A DNA stretch of 40,854 nucleotides from contig NZ_JAJDNA010000032.1 of assembly GCF_022340925.1 (NCBI RefSeq), positions 1 to 40,854 on the forward strand. The letters are read 5' to 3'. Numbering within the stretch: the first letter of the stretch is position 1; each line of letters begins with the position of its first letter. The position numbers were made by a program, and so were the translations under genes. The notes beneath the pieces were generated by a model that did no database searches, was not told the DNA's origin, and saw nothing but the letters and a program-made list of their open reading frames with translations. Shown here piece after piece: positions 18,322 through 29,346 of the stretch. The stretch is from Thiocapsa sp. GTDB taxonomy: Bacteria > Pseudomonadota > Gammaproteobacteria > Chromatiales > Chromatiaceae.

Positions 18322-18448
18322 GCCGGTGTCGGATCTCAGGTTTGAATTGATGTTCACTCGACACTCGCCAGGGGATCGGCGACTGTCCCCGCCTGTTCAC
18401 CGAGCATCGGGGCCTCCAGGGTCGGTCGCATGATCAGAGGCAAGACGA

Positions 18449-18493
18449 GTTAAGAAGGGGCGTGGGACCGCCTCGAAAGACCGGCCCCTTAAC
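18449..18493 (-). other. stem-loop spanning the oadG stop codon
   Basis: The sequence GTTAAGGGGC, read on the transcript from 18493 and including the oadG stop, pairs with GCCCCTTCTTAAC (18461-18449) except for a 3-nt bulge. The loop between them is about 22 nt and can pair partly with itself. It lies in the 167-bp gap before oadA. It could protect or attenuate the message and set the ratio of gamma to alpha subunit; the T-content after the stem is too low for a standard terminator. Confidence 0.4.
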
Positions 18494-18749
18494 GACGATG
18501 CCGTTTGCGATGTTCATGAACGCCTGCTGCAATCGCCGCAATCAGCCGCTCGTCGCCCAGAGAGGGGGCGAGATCCGTTGAAGCGGCTGGGTACGCCGGC
18601 TGTGCATCCTGAGGAGCCCATCGCGTCAGGGCTTTGGACATCAAGGTCAGCAGGCCAACCAGGATCAGCAAGAAGGCGAACACGATGGCAAGACCGATTC
18701 CAGTCAGCCAGAGACCCTCGACCAAGAGATCAACCAAGGCAGTGTTCAT
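18489..18749 (-). CDS. oadG: oxaloacetate decarboxylase gamma subunit
   Basis: An 86-residue protein with one long N-terminal membrane helix (about residues 12-37, GIGLAIVFAFLLILVGLLTL) and a short basic tail ending HEHRKRHRR. In the known enzyme the gamma subunit anchors alpha to beta and binds Zn2+ through its C-terminal tail; the His residues here would suit that. Sequence similarity in this family is low and the call leans on size, topology and its place in front of oadA and oadB. Confidence 0.88.
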   Translation of the reverse strand: MNTALVDLLVEGLWLTGIGLAIVFAFLLILVGLLTLMSKALTRWAPQDAQPAYPAASTDLAPSLGDERLIAAIAAGVHEHRKRHRR

Positions 18750-18905
18750 GGCGTCATCGCGGCGTCACGAGTCGGTCGAGAGCCCGAGGCTTCTCTGGGT
18801 GATCGCACAGCGCCTATCAATCGCGTCATGCCGCGCGCGCCAGCTCCGGAATCACGCGCAGGCATCGATGGAAGGACCCAGAGCCTGGACACCCCGACAC
18901 CGGCC

Positions 18906-21405
<2,500 letters not shown>

Positions 21406-21460
21406 TCGTTCAGCAGCCCCAGTTCCACAGTCCCGGCTCAGACGCGCAGGCTGAACAACC

Positions 21461-21643
21461 TCAATTGACGAGATAGAGCAGGCCGACGCCCAGGAACATA
21501 CTGAAGAGGCCGGCCACGCGAAGCGACCTCTTGTCCTCGCCGGCGACCAACAACAGGGCGCGCCGAAATCCTTCCGGACTCAAGAAAGGCCAGATGCCTT
21601 CGATGACCAGTACAAGTGCGATCGCAACCAAGACGTCATGCAC
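21461..21643 (-). CDS. yjeT: DUF2065 (YjeT-like) small membrane protein
   Basis: A 60-residue protein with two membrane helices (about residues 4-20 and 40-59) and the conserved string EGIWPFLSPEGFRR between them. This is the DUF2065/YjeT family, found next to hflC in E. coli and Pseudomonas, and it holds that place here. No function is established. A link to the HflK-HflC membrane complex is suggested only by position. Confidence 0.88.
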   Translation of the reverse strand: MHDVLVAIALVLVIEGIWPFLSPEGFRRALLLVAGEDKRSLRVAGLFSMFLGVGLLYLVN

Positions 21644-21927
21644 GAACGAGCGCCCCCGAGACCTCGAGCTTCACCTGGATCGCGCCTGCAGGGGGCGCCG
21701 GCCAAGGGGTCGCATCTTTTCAAAGCTGGATGTGTTTGTCCAACGGTTGTGGCTTGGCCGACGCCTGCTCCGGCCGGTTCGGGCCGACAGAGGCTAGATG
21801 GCACGACGGTCAACGACGTGGTGCAGGTGGGCCTGGATCGGGACAGCTGAACCGATCACGACATCCCCCCCTCAACCAGAGCAGTCGGACATGCGAGGAT
21901 GCCGAATCAGGCGACCGCGACGTGGCG
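21644..21927. other. 284-bp gap between hflC and yjeT
   Basis: No credible gene was found here. A GCGCC/GGCGC inverted repeat lies near 21698-21714, with no T-tract. On the minus strand TTGGAC near 21744 resembles a -35 box but has no good partner -10. Confidence 0.3.
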
Positions 21928-22797
21928 CTACTGCCCGGCGGGGTCCCCGAAGAAACGGAAGAACTCGGAGTCGGGCTGGAGCACCATGACGTCATGGTCC
22001 TGCCCCAGCGCCGAGCGATACGAGCTCAGGCTTCGGAAAAAGGCGTAAAACTCACGGTCCTGATCGAAGGCACTCGCATAGATCTGCGAGGCCTTGGCAT
22101 CACCCTCACCGCGAGTTTGTTCCGACTCGCGATAGGCCTCGGCCACGATCACCGTGCGCTGGCGATCCGCATCGGCCCGGATGCGTTCGGCGGCCTCGCC
22201 GCCCTGGGCCCGCAGGTCCCTGGCCACCCGCTCACGCTCGGCCCGCATCCGTTGGTAGACAGACTCGCTCACCTCAGGTGGAAGGTCGATCTTTTTGACC
22301 CGAACGTCCACGACCTCGATTCCGAGGTCACCAGCGTTCTCGTTGACCTCTTTGGTCAGCAACGCCATGAGCGCAAGCCGATCGTCGGAGACGACCTCTT
22401 GAATGGTCCGTTTGCCGAACTCGTCACGCAGGCTCGTGTTGACCCGCTCCGACAGGAGCCGCGAGGTCCGCGCGACATTGCCGCTGGTCGACCGGAAAAA
22501 CTGTGCCGCGTTGGAGATGCGCCACTTGGTGAATGAATCGACGATGACGTCTTTCTTCTCGATGGTCAAGAAGCGCTCGGGCTGTGAATCGAGCGTCTGT
22601 ATCCGCCGATCGAAAACCTTGATGTTGTTCAGGACCGGTACCTTGAAATGCAATCCGGGCCGGTAGTCGTCCCCGACAATCTGGCCGAGCCGCAGCTTGA
22701 TCGCCACCTCGTACTCCTGCACGACGAAGGTGAAGGCGTAGAGCAACACGGCGAGGGCTGCAAGAGCGGCCGGCAGAAAGTTCTTGTACTTGCCCAT
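21928..22797 (-). CDS. hflC: HflC, SPFH-domain regulator of FtsH
   Basis: A 289-residue inner-membrane protein with one N-terminal membrane helix (about residues 7-26) and a periplasmic SPFH domain (RLGQIVGDDYRPGLHFKVP). A long charged helix holds RMRAERERVARDLRAQGGE. With HflK it forms a large cage around the FtsH protease and tunes its action on membrane proteins. The ATG directly abuts the hflK stop (TGAATG), so the two are translationally coupled. It is the second SPFH system in the window, unrelated in operon to the slipin-NfeD pair at the left edge. Confidence 0.96.
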   Translation of the reverse strand: MGKYKNFLPAALAALAVLLYAFTFVVQEYEVAIKLRLGQIVGDDYRPGLHFKVPVLNNIKVFDRRIQTLDSQPERFLTIEKKDVIVDSFTKWRISNAAQFFRSTSGNVARTSRLLSERVNTSLRDEFGKRTIQEVVSDDRLALMALLTKEVNENAGDLGIEVVDVRVKKIDLPPEVSESVYQRMRAERERVARDLRAQGGEAAERIRADADRQRTVIVAEAYRESEQTRGEGDAKASQIYASAFDQDREFYAFFRSLSSYRSALGQDHDVMVLQPDSEFFRFFGDPAGQ

Positions 22798-23967
22798 TCA
22801 GCGTACCCTCCGCTCGCGGTCGACCGATCGTTGCGGGCGGTCGCTGGCCTCTGCCGCAACCGCCGGCGCCACGGGCTCGGGTCGCGACGGCGCAGTCTCG
22901 GTCTGGCGTTGCTTCATCAGCTGGTCAATCGGCAGGTAGAGGAGGCTGTTCCCTTCCTCCCCGGCTTCGAGGATCACCTTGCTGCTTCGGCCCAAGACCT
23001 GCTCCATCGTCTCCAGGTACAGGCGCTGACGCGTGACCTCGGGGGCCTGCAGATACTCGGTGAGGATGGCCGTGAACCGGGCAGTCTCACCCTCGGACCG
23101 GGCGACCACCTGATCCCGGTAGGCCCGTGCGTCGGCCACGATCCGGGCCGCCTCTCCACGTGCCTGAGGCAGCACCTCGTTCGCGTAAGCTTCCGCCTGG
23201 TTTTCCAGCCGCTCCTTGTCCTCACGGGCCTTGATGGCGTCATCGAAGGCGGCCTTGACCTGCTCCGGCGGCTTCGCGGGCTGCATGTTGACAGCGGTCA
23301 CGAGGAGTCCCGTCCGGTACTGGTCCATCAGGGCCTGAATGCGTTCGCGGATCGTGACCGCCGTTGCGCCCCGACCCTCCGTCATGACGAAGTCGAGCTT
23401 GCTCCCGCCGACCGTGACACGCACCACCGTGACAGTCGCGTCCCGCAGCGTCTTGTCCGGATCCGCGACCTGGAAGAGGAAGTCAGCCGCGTCCTGAATC
23501 CGCGACTGCACGGTCAGCTCGACATCCACGATGTTTTCATCTTGCGTCAGCATCGACGCCGAGTGGCTGAAGGTCGAGATCTCGTCGACATTCACCTTGA
23601 CCACCGCCTCAACGGGCCAGGGGACATGCCAGTGCGGGCCTGGGTCGGTCGTATCGACATACTTGCCGAACCGGGTCACGACGCCCCGTTCGGCTGGCTC
23701 GACGATATAGATTCCGGTCGCAAGCCAGACGACGAGGAGGATGCCGACCATGACGCCGATGGCACGAGAGCTGAAGCCACCGGTCGGCATATTGAATCCG
23801 CCGCCTCCCGAGCCGCCCCCCCCCGCCGGTCTGTTGCCCCCGAACAAGCCGCCCAGCTTCTCTTGGAGCTTCCGCACGACTTCGTCAAGATCGGGTGGAC
23901 CCTGATCGCCGCCCCCTTTGCCGCTCCAGGGGTCTTTGTTGCCCCCACCTGGCTCGTTCCAGGCCAT
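22798..23967 (-). CDS. hflK: HflK, SPFH-domain regulator of FtsH
   Basis: A 389-residue partner of HflC. The cytoplasmic N-terminus starts MAWNEPGGG and contains a Gly-rich stretch (about 45-66), both family traits. A membrane helix follows (about 69-89), then the SPFH domain (VTRFGKYVDTTDPGPHWHVP) and a charged coiled region. The ATG at 23967 was chosen because GGAG lies in front and because the MAWNEPG start is diagnostic. A 344-bp gap with a strong hairpin separates it from hflX. Confidence 0.96.
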   Translation of the reverse strand: MAWNEPGGGNKDPWSGKGGGDQGPPDLDEVVRKLQEKLGGLFGGNRPAGGGGSGGGGFNMPTGGFSSRAIGVMVGILLVVWLATGIYIVEPAERGVVTRFGKYVDTTDPGPHWHVPWPVEAVVKVNVDEISTFSHSASMLTQDENIVDVELTVQSRIQDAADFLFQVADPDKTLRDATVTVVRVTVGGSKLDFVMTEGRGATAVTIRERIQALMDQYRTGLLVTAVNMQPAKPPEQVKAAFDDAIKAREDKERLENQAEAYANEVLPQARGEAARIVADARAYRDQVVARSEGETARFTAILTEYLQAPEVTRQRLYLETMEQVLGRSSKVILEAGEEGNSLLYLPIDQLMKQRQTETAPSRPEPVAPAVAAEASDRPQRSVDRERRVR

Positions 23968-24311
23968 AGCTTCTCCGTCTGTCGAGTTCGACTGTTGAGT
24001 GATCGGTATCAACGCAGGCCCGCCAGCGCGGGAGCGGTACGGGAGCGCCAATCTGGAGCACGTCGCTCCCCTTGCAAAGACGTCAGAGTGCCGACGAAGC
24101 GTGTCGATATCAAGCACTGAGGCGATCGCGCCCGTTCCGCCCGAGGCTGATTCTATGTGACCAGCGCGGCGCTGGGCAAACAGCAGCGCGTGATGCCCGC
24201 GCATGGCACCCGCGCCGCACCGCCGGCGGAGCTCCCGGGGAAGCCGCTGATGATTGGGCTTCCCCGGTCAAAATCAGCATGCGCTCCAAGCGGAAGACCG
24301 CCTTCCCCAGC
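23968..24311. other. 344-bp intergenic region between hflX and hflK
   Basis: No credible protein gene was seen. The region holds one strong hairpin (24235-24267, listed separately) and the hflK leader with its GGAG site. In E. coli hflX and hflK are close together, so this long gap is unusual and may hold a separate hflK promoter; I found no clear boxes. Confidence 0.4.
24235..24267 (-). terminator. strong hairpin downstream of hflX
   Basis: CCGGGGAAGCC (24235-24245) and GGCTTCCCCGG (24257-24267) form a perfect 11-bp stem with an 11-nt loop, about 45 nt past the hflX stop. There is no U-tract after the stem on either strand. It is best read as a Rho-assisted terminator, an attenuator or an mRNA-stability stem. 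Confidence 0.45.
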
Positions 24312-25604
24312 TCAAGCAGATGCCGCGCTGCGGCGGTGTGAGAGCTGGCCGCCCTGGGACGCCAGCCGCTCCCAGTCCGGGCGCCTGATCAGAAACTCCA
24401 TTGACCAGCCGCCCGTCGGTGTGGGTTCGTCTGACAGGACCTCGGCATGCCGAAAGAGCCACGCACGCAACCGCCCGTCAGTCGGGGCGAGATCCACCGA
24501 ACGCCGCAGCCGCTCTCCTCCCACCAATTCAGCGATCGCCTGCAAAAGGAGTCCGGCGCCCTCGCCCGTATGCGCTGAAAGCCAGACGCGTCTGGGCACA
24601 CCGCACCGGTCACGCTCAATCCGCGGTTGCTCACCGGGCAGCAGGTCGAGCTTGTTGTAGACCTCGAGTCGCGGGATCGTGTCGCTTCCGATCTCGGACA
24701 GCACCAGCTCCACATCCGTGCAGAGGCGGACCCGGTGCGCAGCCGACGCCTCGATCACGTGGAGAAGCAGCGATGCATTCCGGGTTTCCTCAAGGGTCGA
24801 GCGGAATGCAGCCACGAGCTCGTGAGGAAGCCGGCTGACAAAGCCAACGGTATCAGCCAGCAAGACCCGACCGCCGTCCGGCAAGGCCAGCCGGCGCAAG
24901 GTCGGATCCAACGTCGCGAACAATTGGTCGGCTTGGAGCACCCCCGCCTCGGTCAACAGATTGAACAGCGTCGACTTCCCGGCATTGGTGTAACCGACCA
25001 GAGAGACCACCGGCAGCTCGGCCTTCGCCCGCGCCTTACGTCCCTGCGCCCGCTGGATCTGGATACGATCCAGGCGGCGATTCAGCAGGGTCATGCGCCT
25101 GCCAAGGAGTCGCCGGTCGGTCTCGAGCTGGGTCTCACCCGGTCCGCGCAAGCCGATCCCGCCTTTCTGGCGTTCCAAGTGCGTCCATCCCCGCACCAGG
25201 CGGGTCGACATATGTGTCAGCTGGGCAAGCTCGACCTGGAGCTTGCCCTCGAACGAACGCGCTCGCTGCGCAAAGATGTCGAGGATCAGACCGGAGCGAT
25301 CCACCACCCGGCACCGCAGCAGGCGTTCCAGATTGCGCTCTTGGGCGGGCGAGAGCGCATGATTGAAGATCACCAACTCGGCTTGGGTGGCCGTGACCAG
25401 CTCGATCAGCTCGTCACACTTGCCGGTACCGATGAACAGCCGCGGGTCGGGGGCTGCGCGTGTGCCTCCCATCACACCGGCGATTTCAGCGCCGGCCGCC
25501 GCGCCAAGGCGCCGAAACTCCTCGTGCTCGTCCGACTCAACGGACGAGCCGATGCCGAGGTGCACCAAGACGGCACGCTCTCCTGCACTTGGCCGCTCAA
25601 ACAT
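24312..25604 (-). CDS. hflX: ribosome-associated GTPase HflX
   Basis: A 430-residue GTPase that splits stalled 70S ribosomes under stress. The N-terminal HflX domain has the glycine-rich string KGGIGLRGPGETQLETDRR. The G domain has G1 GYTNAGKST (about 204-212), G3 DTVG and G4 NKLD. The ATG at 25604 (MFERPSAGERAVLVHL) aligns with the E. coli start; a GTG two codons earlier is also in frame. It follows hfq by 48 bp, as in E. coli and Pseudomonas. Confidence 0.96.
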   Translation of the reverse strand: MFERPSAGERAVLVHLGIGSSVESDEHEEFRRLGAAAGAEIAGVMGGTRAAPDPRLFIGTGKCDELIELVTATQAELVIFNHALSPAQERNLERLLRCRVVDRSGLILDIFAQRARSFEGKLQVELAQLTHMSTRLVRGWTHLERQKGGIGLRGPGETQLETDRRLLGRRMTLLNRRLDRIQIQRAQGRKARAKAELPVVSLVGYTNAGKSTLFNLLTEAGVLQADQLFATLDPTLRRLALPDGGRVLLADTVGFVSRLPHELVAAFRSTLEETRNASLLLHVIEASAAHRVRLCTDVELVLSEIGSDTIPRLEVYNKLDLLPGEQPRIERDRCGVPRRVWLSAHTGEGAGLLLQAIAELVGGERLRRSVDLAPTDGRLRAWLFRHAEVLSDEPTPTGGWSMEFLIRRPDWERLASQGGQLSHRRSAASA

Positions 25605-25652
25605 GGTCACGCCGAACGCGCCTTCAGGTCGTCTGGCGTCGCTGAGGTCTGA

Positions 25653-25904
25653 TCAGGCGTTTCCGGGCTCCGGCGGGGTGACTTCAGCCTGAGGCAACTT
25701 GACATTCCGCGCCGGGACGACTGTCGATATCGCATGTTTGTAGATCATCTGACTGACGTTGTTCTTCAACAACACGACGAACTGGTCGAACGACTCTATT
25801 TGGCCCTGCAACTTGATCCCGTTGACGAGGAAGATCGACACAGGAACCCGTTCCTTCCTCAGGGCGTTCAAGAAAGGGTCTTGGAGGCTTTGGCCCTTGG
25901 ACAT
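25653..25904 (-). CDS. hfq: RNA chaperone Hfq
   Basis: An 83-residue Sm-like protein that pairs small RNAs with mRNAs. The Sm1 part ([19 protein letters not shown]) and Sm2 motif YKHAIST are intact, with Q8, D40, F42, K56 and H57 of the RNA-binding faces in place. The C-terminal tail is short (about 17 residues), unlike the long tail of E. coli, and resembles Pseudomonas Hfq. AAGGAG precedes the ATG. A 517-bp noncoding region separates it from miaA. Confidence 0.97.
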   Translation of the reverse strand: MSKGQSLQDPFLNALRKERVPVSIFLVNGIKLQGQIESFDQFVVLLKNNVSQMIYKHAISTVVPARNVKLPQAEVTPPEPGNA

Positions 25905-26421
25905 CGGTTGACTCCTTGTTGATTTTAGTCGTTGCGCCTGAATGCCCGGCAAAAACGCGAGGGCTTTGATCGCTGCCAATCAAGCCGGGTCCGAAGCCGA
26001 CGGGACTGCAGCCGGGACAGGCATACCCGTCGAAAAGATTTCCCCGCATAGTGTCGTCGAAACGAAGCGCTCACACCATCTCGGCCTTTGACGTGAGCGA
26101 TCGACAGGTCCAGGACTCGGACCAGCGACCAGATCGCCGCAATCACTGAACCCGCCCCTTCTTCCTTCGGCAAATAGCACGCCATCGCCGTCCACCCAAA
26201 GCCACGTCATCGCCTGACAGCGCCCCGCATCGCCGCAAGACCATCTTACGACATCGCGCGATCGACCGAAGTTTCGACGCAACGCGCCGACAACGACCGC
26301 GAAGGAGACACTGACTGATTGCCCATCCTGGCCAACAATCAGCACACAGTCGAAAACGCGGCTTCCGACTTCCGGTATTTCCCGTCGCTCAGGCGACCGA
26401 AAATGGCGGAGCTTCGCGCTC
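25905..26421. other. 517-bp noncoding region between miaA and hfq
   Basis: Open frames here have no family features and unusual residue content, so I treat the region as noncoding. It holds two small stems near the miaA end (26378-26403 and 26408-26422) and an inverted repeat CCCGGC/GCCGGG (25945-25950 with 25984-25989) near hfq. An hfq promoter is expected, but the only TAAAAT box (25922-25927) is too close to the hfq ribosome-binding site to be its -10. A small RNA or a long hfq leader is possible. Confidence 0.45.
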
Positions 26422-26422
26422 C
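26378..26422 (-). terminator. tandem hairpins after miaA
   Basis: On the transcript just after the miaA stop come GGAGC/GCTCC (5-bp stem, 5-nt loop, 26422-26408) followed by CCATTTTCGG, and then GTCGC/GCGAC with extra TTTC/GGAA pairing (26403-26378). The ATTTT after the first stem is a weak U-tract. This may end or thin out the nnr-miaA transcript before hfq. Confidence 0.35.
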
Positions 26423-27411
26423 TAAGTGGGGCACATCATCCTGGTGATCCGGTCAACCGCATCGCCCACGGCATGCGGCTCGTCGGCAAGCCAGTGACCG
26501 TCCGACTCGGCTCGCAGCCACGTGAGTTGGCGCCTCGCAAGCTGCCTGGACGCAGCGATCCCGGTATAGCGCATCTCGTCCCAGCTCGCGTCGCCGGTAA
26601 TGTACCGCAGCACCTGCCTGTACCCGACCGAGCGCATGGAGGGCAGATCCGCCGTCAGGTCGCCCCGAGCCCAGAGTTGCGCGACCTCATCGACCAAGCC
26701 GCGAGCGAGCATGGAGCGGAAACGCTGCTCGATCCGTTCATGCAGCAGACCTCGCTCCGAGGGCGCACGAACCAGTTTGAGCAAGCGATATGGGAGGTCA
26801 GCCGTGTCACCGGCCTCACGGATCAGCTCGCTCATCGGCCGACCGGTGATGGCATGCACCTCGAGAGCGCGTTGGATCCGGTGCGGGTCGTTCGGGTGGA
26901 TGCGGCGCGCGGAGGTCGGGTCGAGCCTCGCCAAATGTTCATGCATCGCCGGCCAACCGATTGCGCTCGCCTCATCCACGATGGCTCCGCGCAATGTCGG
27001 ATCGGCGCTCGGCAAGCGGGCCAGACCCTGTTGCAGCGCGCGCAAGTAAAGCATGGTGCCGCCGACCAGCAGCGGAATACGGCCACGTCCGGCGATCTCA
27101 GACATGGCCGCCAAGGCATCCGCGCGAAAACGCGCGGTCGAGTAGACCTGATTCGGCTGCAGGATGTCGATCAGCCGATGTGGCGCCTGAGCGAGGACAT
27201 CCGGTGTCGGCTTGGACGTGCCGATATCCATGCCAATATACACCATCGCCGAATCCACGCTGACAATCTCGCACGGGAGATGCCGGACCAGCTCGACGGC
27301 GAGGTCGGTCTTCCCGGATCCGGTCGGCCCCGTCAAGATGACGGCAAGGGGACGCTCCTCGAGATTCCCAGGCGATGCGTCGACTTCAGAGCGGCGGGAT
27401 AGGTAGGGCAA
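26422..27411 (-). CDS. miaA: tRNA dimethylallyltransferase MiaA
   Basis: A 329-residue enzyme that adds the dimethylallyl group to A37 of tRNAs reading codons that start with U. The P-loop GPTGSGKT is at residues 28-35, DSAMVY at 53-58, and the string RRQLTWLR near the C-terminus is typical. The only early start is a TTG at 27411, with no clear ribosome-binding site; it lies in the same frame as mutL, with the mutL TAA and no other stop between them. Translation is probably coupled to mutL. Confidence 0.94.
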   Translation of the reverse strand: MPYLSRRSEVDASPGNLEERPLAVILTGPTGSGKTDLAVELVRHLPCEIVSVDSAMVYIGMDIGTSKPTPDVLAQAPHRLIDILQPNQVYSTARFRADALAAMSEIAGRGRIPLLVGGTMLYLRALQQGLARLPSADPTLRGAIVDEASAIGWPAMHEHLARLDPTSARRIHPNDPHRIQRALEVHAITGRPMSELIREAGDTADLPYRLLKLVRAPSERGLLHERIEQRFRSMLARGLVDEVAQLWARGDLTADLPSMRSVGYRQVLRYITGDASWDEMRYTGIAASRQLARRQLTWLRAESDGHWLADEPHAVGDAVDRITRMMCPT

Positions 27412-27462
27412 GACGAGGGCCGGCGTGATCAGCGAAATGCCCGAGAGGACGTTGAGATCACT

Positions 27463-29295
27463 TTAGCGCCCTCGCGCGAACCAGCGATCGAGCTCGTCGT
27501 AACCCACGCGGATCCAGGTCGGACGACCGTGATTGCACTGGTCGATCCGCTCCGCGCGCTCCATTTCACGGAGCAGTCCGTTCATCTCGTCCAGGGTCAA
27601 ACGGCGATTCGCCCGGACCGCGCCATGGCAGGCCATGGTGGCGAGCACCGCGTTGATCGCCTCGTCGAGCCGGCTGCTGCGGCCAGATGCGGCCAGGTCC
27701 GAAAGCAGGTCACGCACCAGCCCCTCTTGATCCGCATGCCTGAGCAGGGCCGGCACCTCGCGGACGGCCAGGGTACCGGCATCGATCCGGTCGATCACCA
27801 GGCCCAGCGACGCCAGGGCCTCTGTGTGCGACTGAATCAAGTCCGCCTCGCGGTCCGTGACCGCGACGGTCACCGGGATGAGCAGAGGCTGTCGGGTGAC
27901 CGCGCCGGAGCGCCAGCCCGCTTTCAGCCGCTCATAACCGAGACGCTCATGGGCCGCATGGATGTCGACGATGATCAATCCATCGCGCGCCTGCGCCAGC
28001 AGATAGGCGCCGTTGATCTGCCCCAGTGCAAAGCCGAGCGGCAACGCCGGATCGCCTCGCGCCGCCTCGTCTTCCTCCGGATTGCGCGTGCCGGACGGCG
28101 CCGGCGGTCGTTGGAAGGCAAGGTCAGCCCGGAAGCGATCGGCATAGCCATTTCGCCCCTCGGCAACACCCAGCGGCAGATGCCGGGCGCGAACCGCTGC
28201 GCCCCCGGGACCGCGGGTGTCCTCGCCGATGCCGGGCTGGCCGACCCAGGCTGCCGCGGGGGATCCGTCGGGCGTCGGCGGTGCGCCCAGGGCACCTGAC
28301 GACAGGCGTCGGTGGAGTGACCGGAAGACGAAATCATGGATCTGGCGTCCCTCGCGGAAGCGCACCTCGTGCTTGGAGGGATGAACGTTGCAGTCGACCA
28401 TCCGGGCGGGAAGCTCCAAGAAGAGCAGATAGGCGGGATGTCGAGCATGATGCAGCAGGTCACTGAATGCCTGGCGCACCGCATGGCCTACCAGCTTGTC
28501 CCGCACCATCCGGCCGTTGACATAGAAGAGCTGCTGATCGGGCTGACTACGCGAAAAGGCCGGGCGGACCACCCAGCCCCACAGGCGGAAATCCACCGTC
28601 TCTTCCTCGAGCAGGAGCGACTGCTCTGAGAAGGAGGCGCCGAGCAAGCTCTCAAGACGCGCGCGCCGCCCCGATTCGTCGGTTGCCGCAGGCAGGTCGT
28701 AGAGCGTCCGGCCGTTGTGCCGCAGCTGGAAGGCGATGTCGGGCCGAGCCAAGGCGATGCGTCGGACGACTTGCTCCAAATGGCCGAGCTCGGTCTTCTC
28801 GGTCCGCAGGAACTTGCGACGAGCAGGCGTGTTGAAGAAAAGGTCCTGGACATCGACACTCGTCCCCGGCGGATGTGCCGCTGGCCGGGGTTCTTCAAGC
28901 GCTCCGTCGCTTCCGACCGTCACCTCCCAGGCGCCCGGATGATCCGGGGTGCGCGAGATCAGCCGAAGCCGACTCACCGACGCGATGCTGGGCAAGGCCT
29001 CACCACGGAACCCAAGGGTCGCCACGGCCTCGAGATCCGCGAGGTCGGCGACCTTGCTCGTGGCATGCCGCGAGAGTGCCAGCGCCAACTGATCCGGAGG
29101 GATCCCGCAACCGTCATCACGCACGCGAAGCCGCTTGACACCTCCGCGGTCGACGTCGATCTCGACGCGCCGGCAGCCCGCGTCGAGACTGTTTTCGATC
29201 AACTCCTTGGCGACCGAGGCCGGGCGCTCAACGACCTCGCCGGCCGCGATCTGATTCACGAGATGACTGGACAGGATGCGGATCGGCCGGGACAT
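27463..29295 (-). CDS. mutL: DNA mismatch repair protein MutL with predicted endonuclease motifs
   Basis: A 610-residue MutL. The GHKL ATPase domain has IENSLDAG (33-40), DDGCGIP (60-66) and GFRGEAL (95-101). After a variable linker (about 335-420) the C-terminal domain carries DIHAAHERLGYE (444-455), which fits the endonuclease motif DxHA(X)2E(X)4E, plus ACHGAVRA (555-562) and CNHGRP (587-592). E. coli MutL, which relies on MutH, lacks these motifs. I infer a nicking MutL and a MutH-free repair pathway. The ATG at 29295 (MSRPIRIL) was chosen by similarity; no good ribosome-binding site is seen. Confidence 0.96.
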   Translation of the reverse strand: MSRPIRILSSHLVNQIAAGEVVERPASVAKELIENSLDAGCRRVEIDVDRGGVKRLRVRDDGCGIPPDQLALALSRHATSKVADLADLEAVATLGFRGEALPSIASVSRLRLISRTPDHPGAWEVTVGSDGALEEPRPAAHPPGTSVDVQDLFFNTPARRKFLRTEKTELGHLEQVVRRIALARPDIAFQLRHNGRTLYDLPAATDESGRRARLESLLGASFSEQSLLLEEETVDFRLWGWVVRPAFSRSQPDQQLFYVNGRMVRDKLVGHAVRQAFSDLLHHARHPAYLLFLELPARMVDCNVHPSKHEVRFREGRQIHDFVFRSLHRRLSSGALGAPPTPDGSPAAAWVGQPGIGEDTRGPGGAAVRARHLPLGVAEGRNGYADRFRADLAFQRPPAPSGTRNPEEDEAARGDPALPLGFALGQINGAYLLAQARDGLIIVDIHAAHERLGYERLKAGWRSGAVTRQPLLIPVTVAVTDREADLIQSHTEALASLGLVIDRIDAGTLAVREVPALLRHADQEGLVRDLLSDLAASGRSSRLDEAINAVLATMACHGAVRANRRLTLDEMNGLLREMERAERIDQCNHGRPTWIRVGYDELDRWFARGR

Positions 29296-29346
29296 GACGC
29301 CGATGGAAACAAAACGACGGCGCCGAGGCAAGCCGTCGACCGGTCC

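Noticed and set aside
25922..25927. TAAAAT as hfq -10 box
   Set aside because: It is only 18 bp from the ATG, so transcription would start at or inside the AAGGAG site; no matching -35 at normal distance.
25980..26345. 121-codon minus-strand frame in the miaA-hfq gap
   Set aside because: The translation is rich in Trp, Arg, Gly and Val with no domain pattern, no good ribosome-binding site and overlapping frames of the same quality on the same strand.
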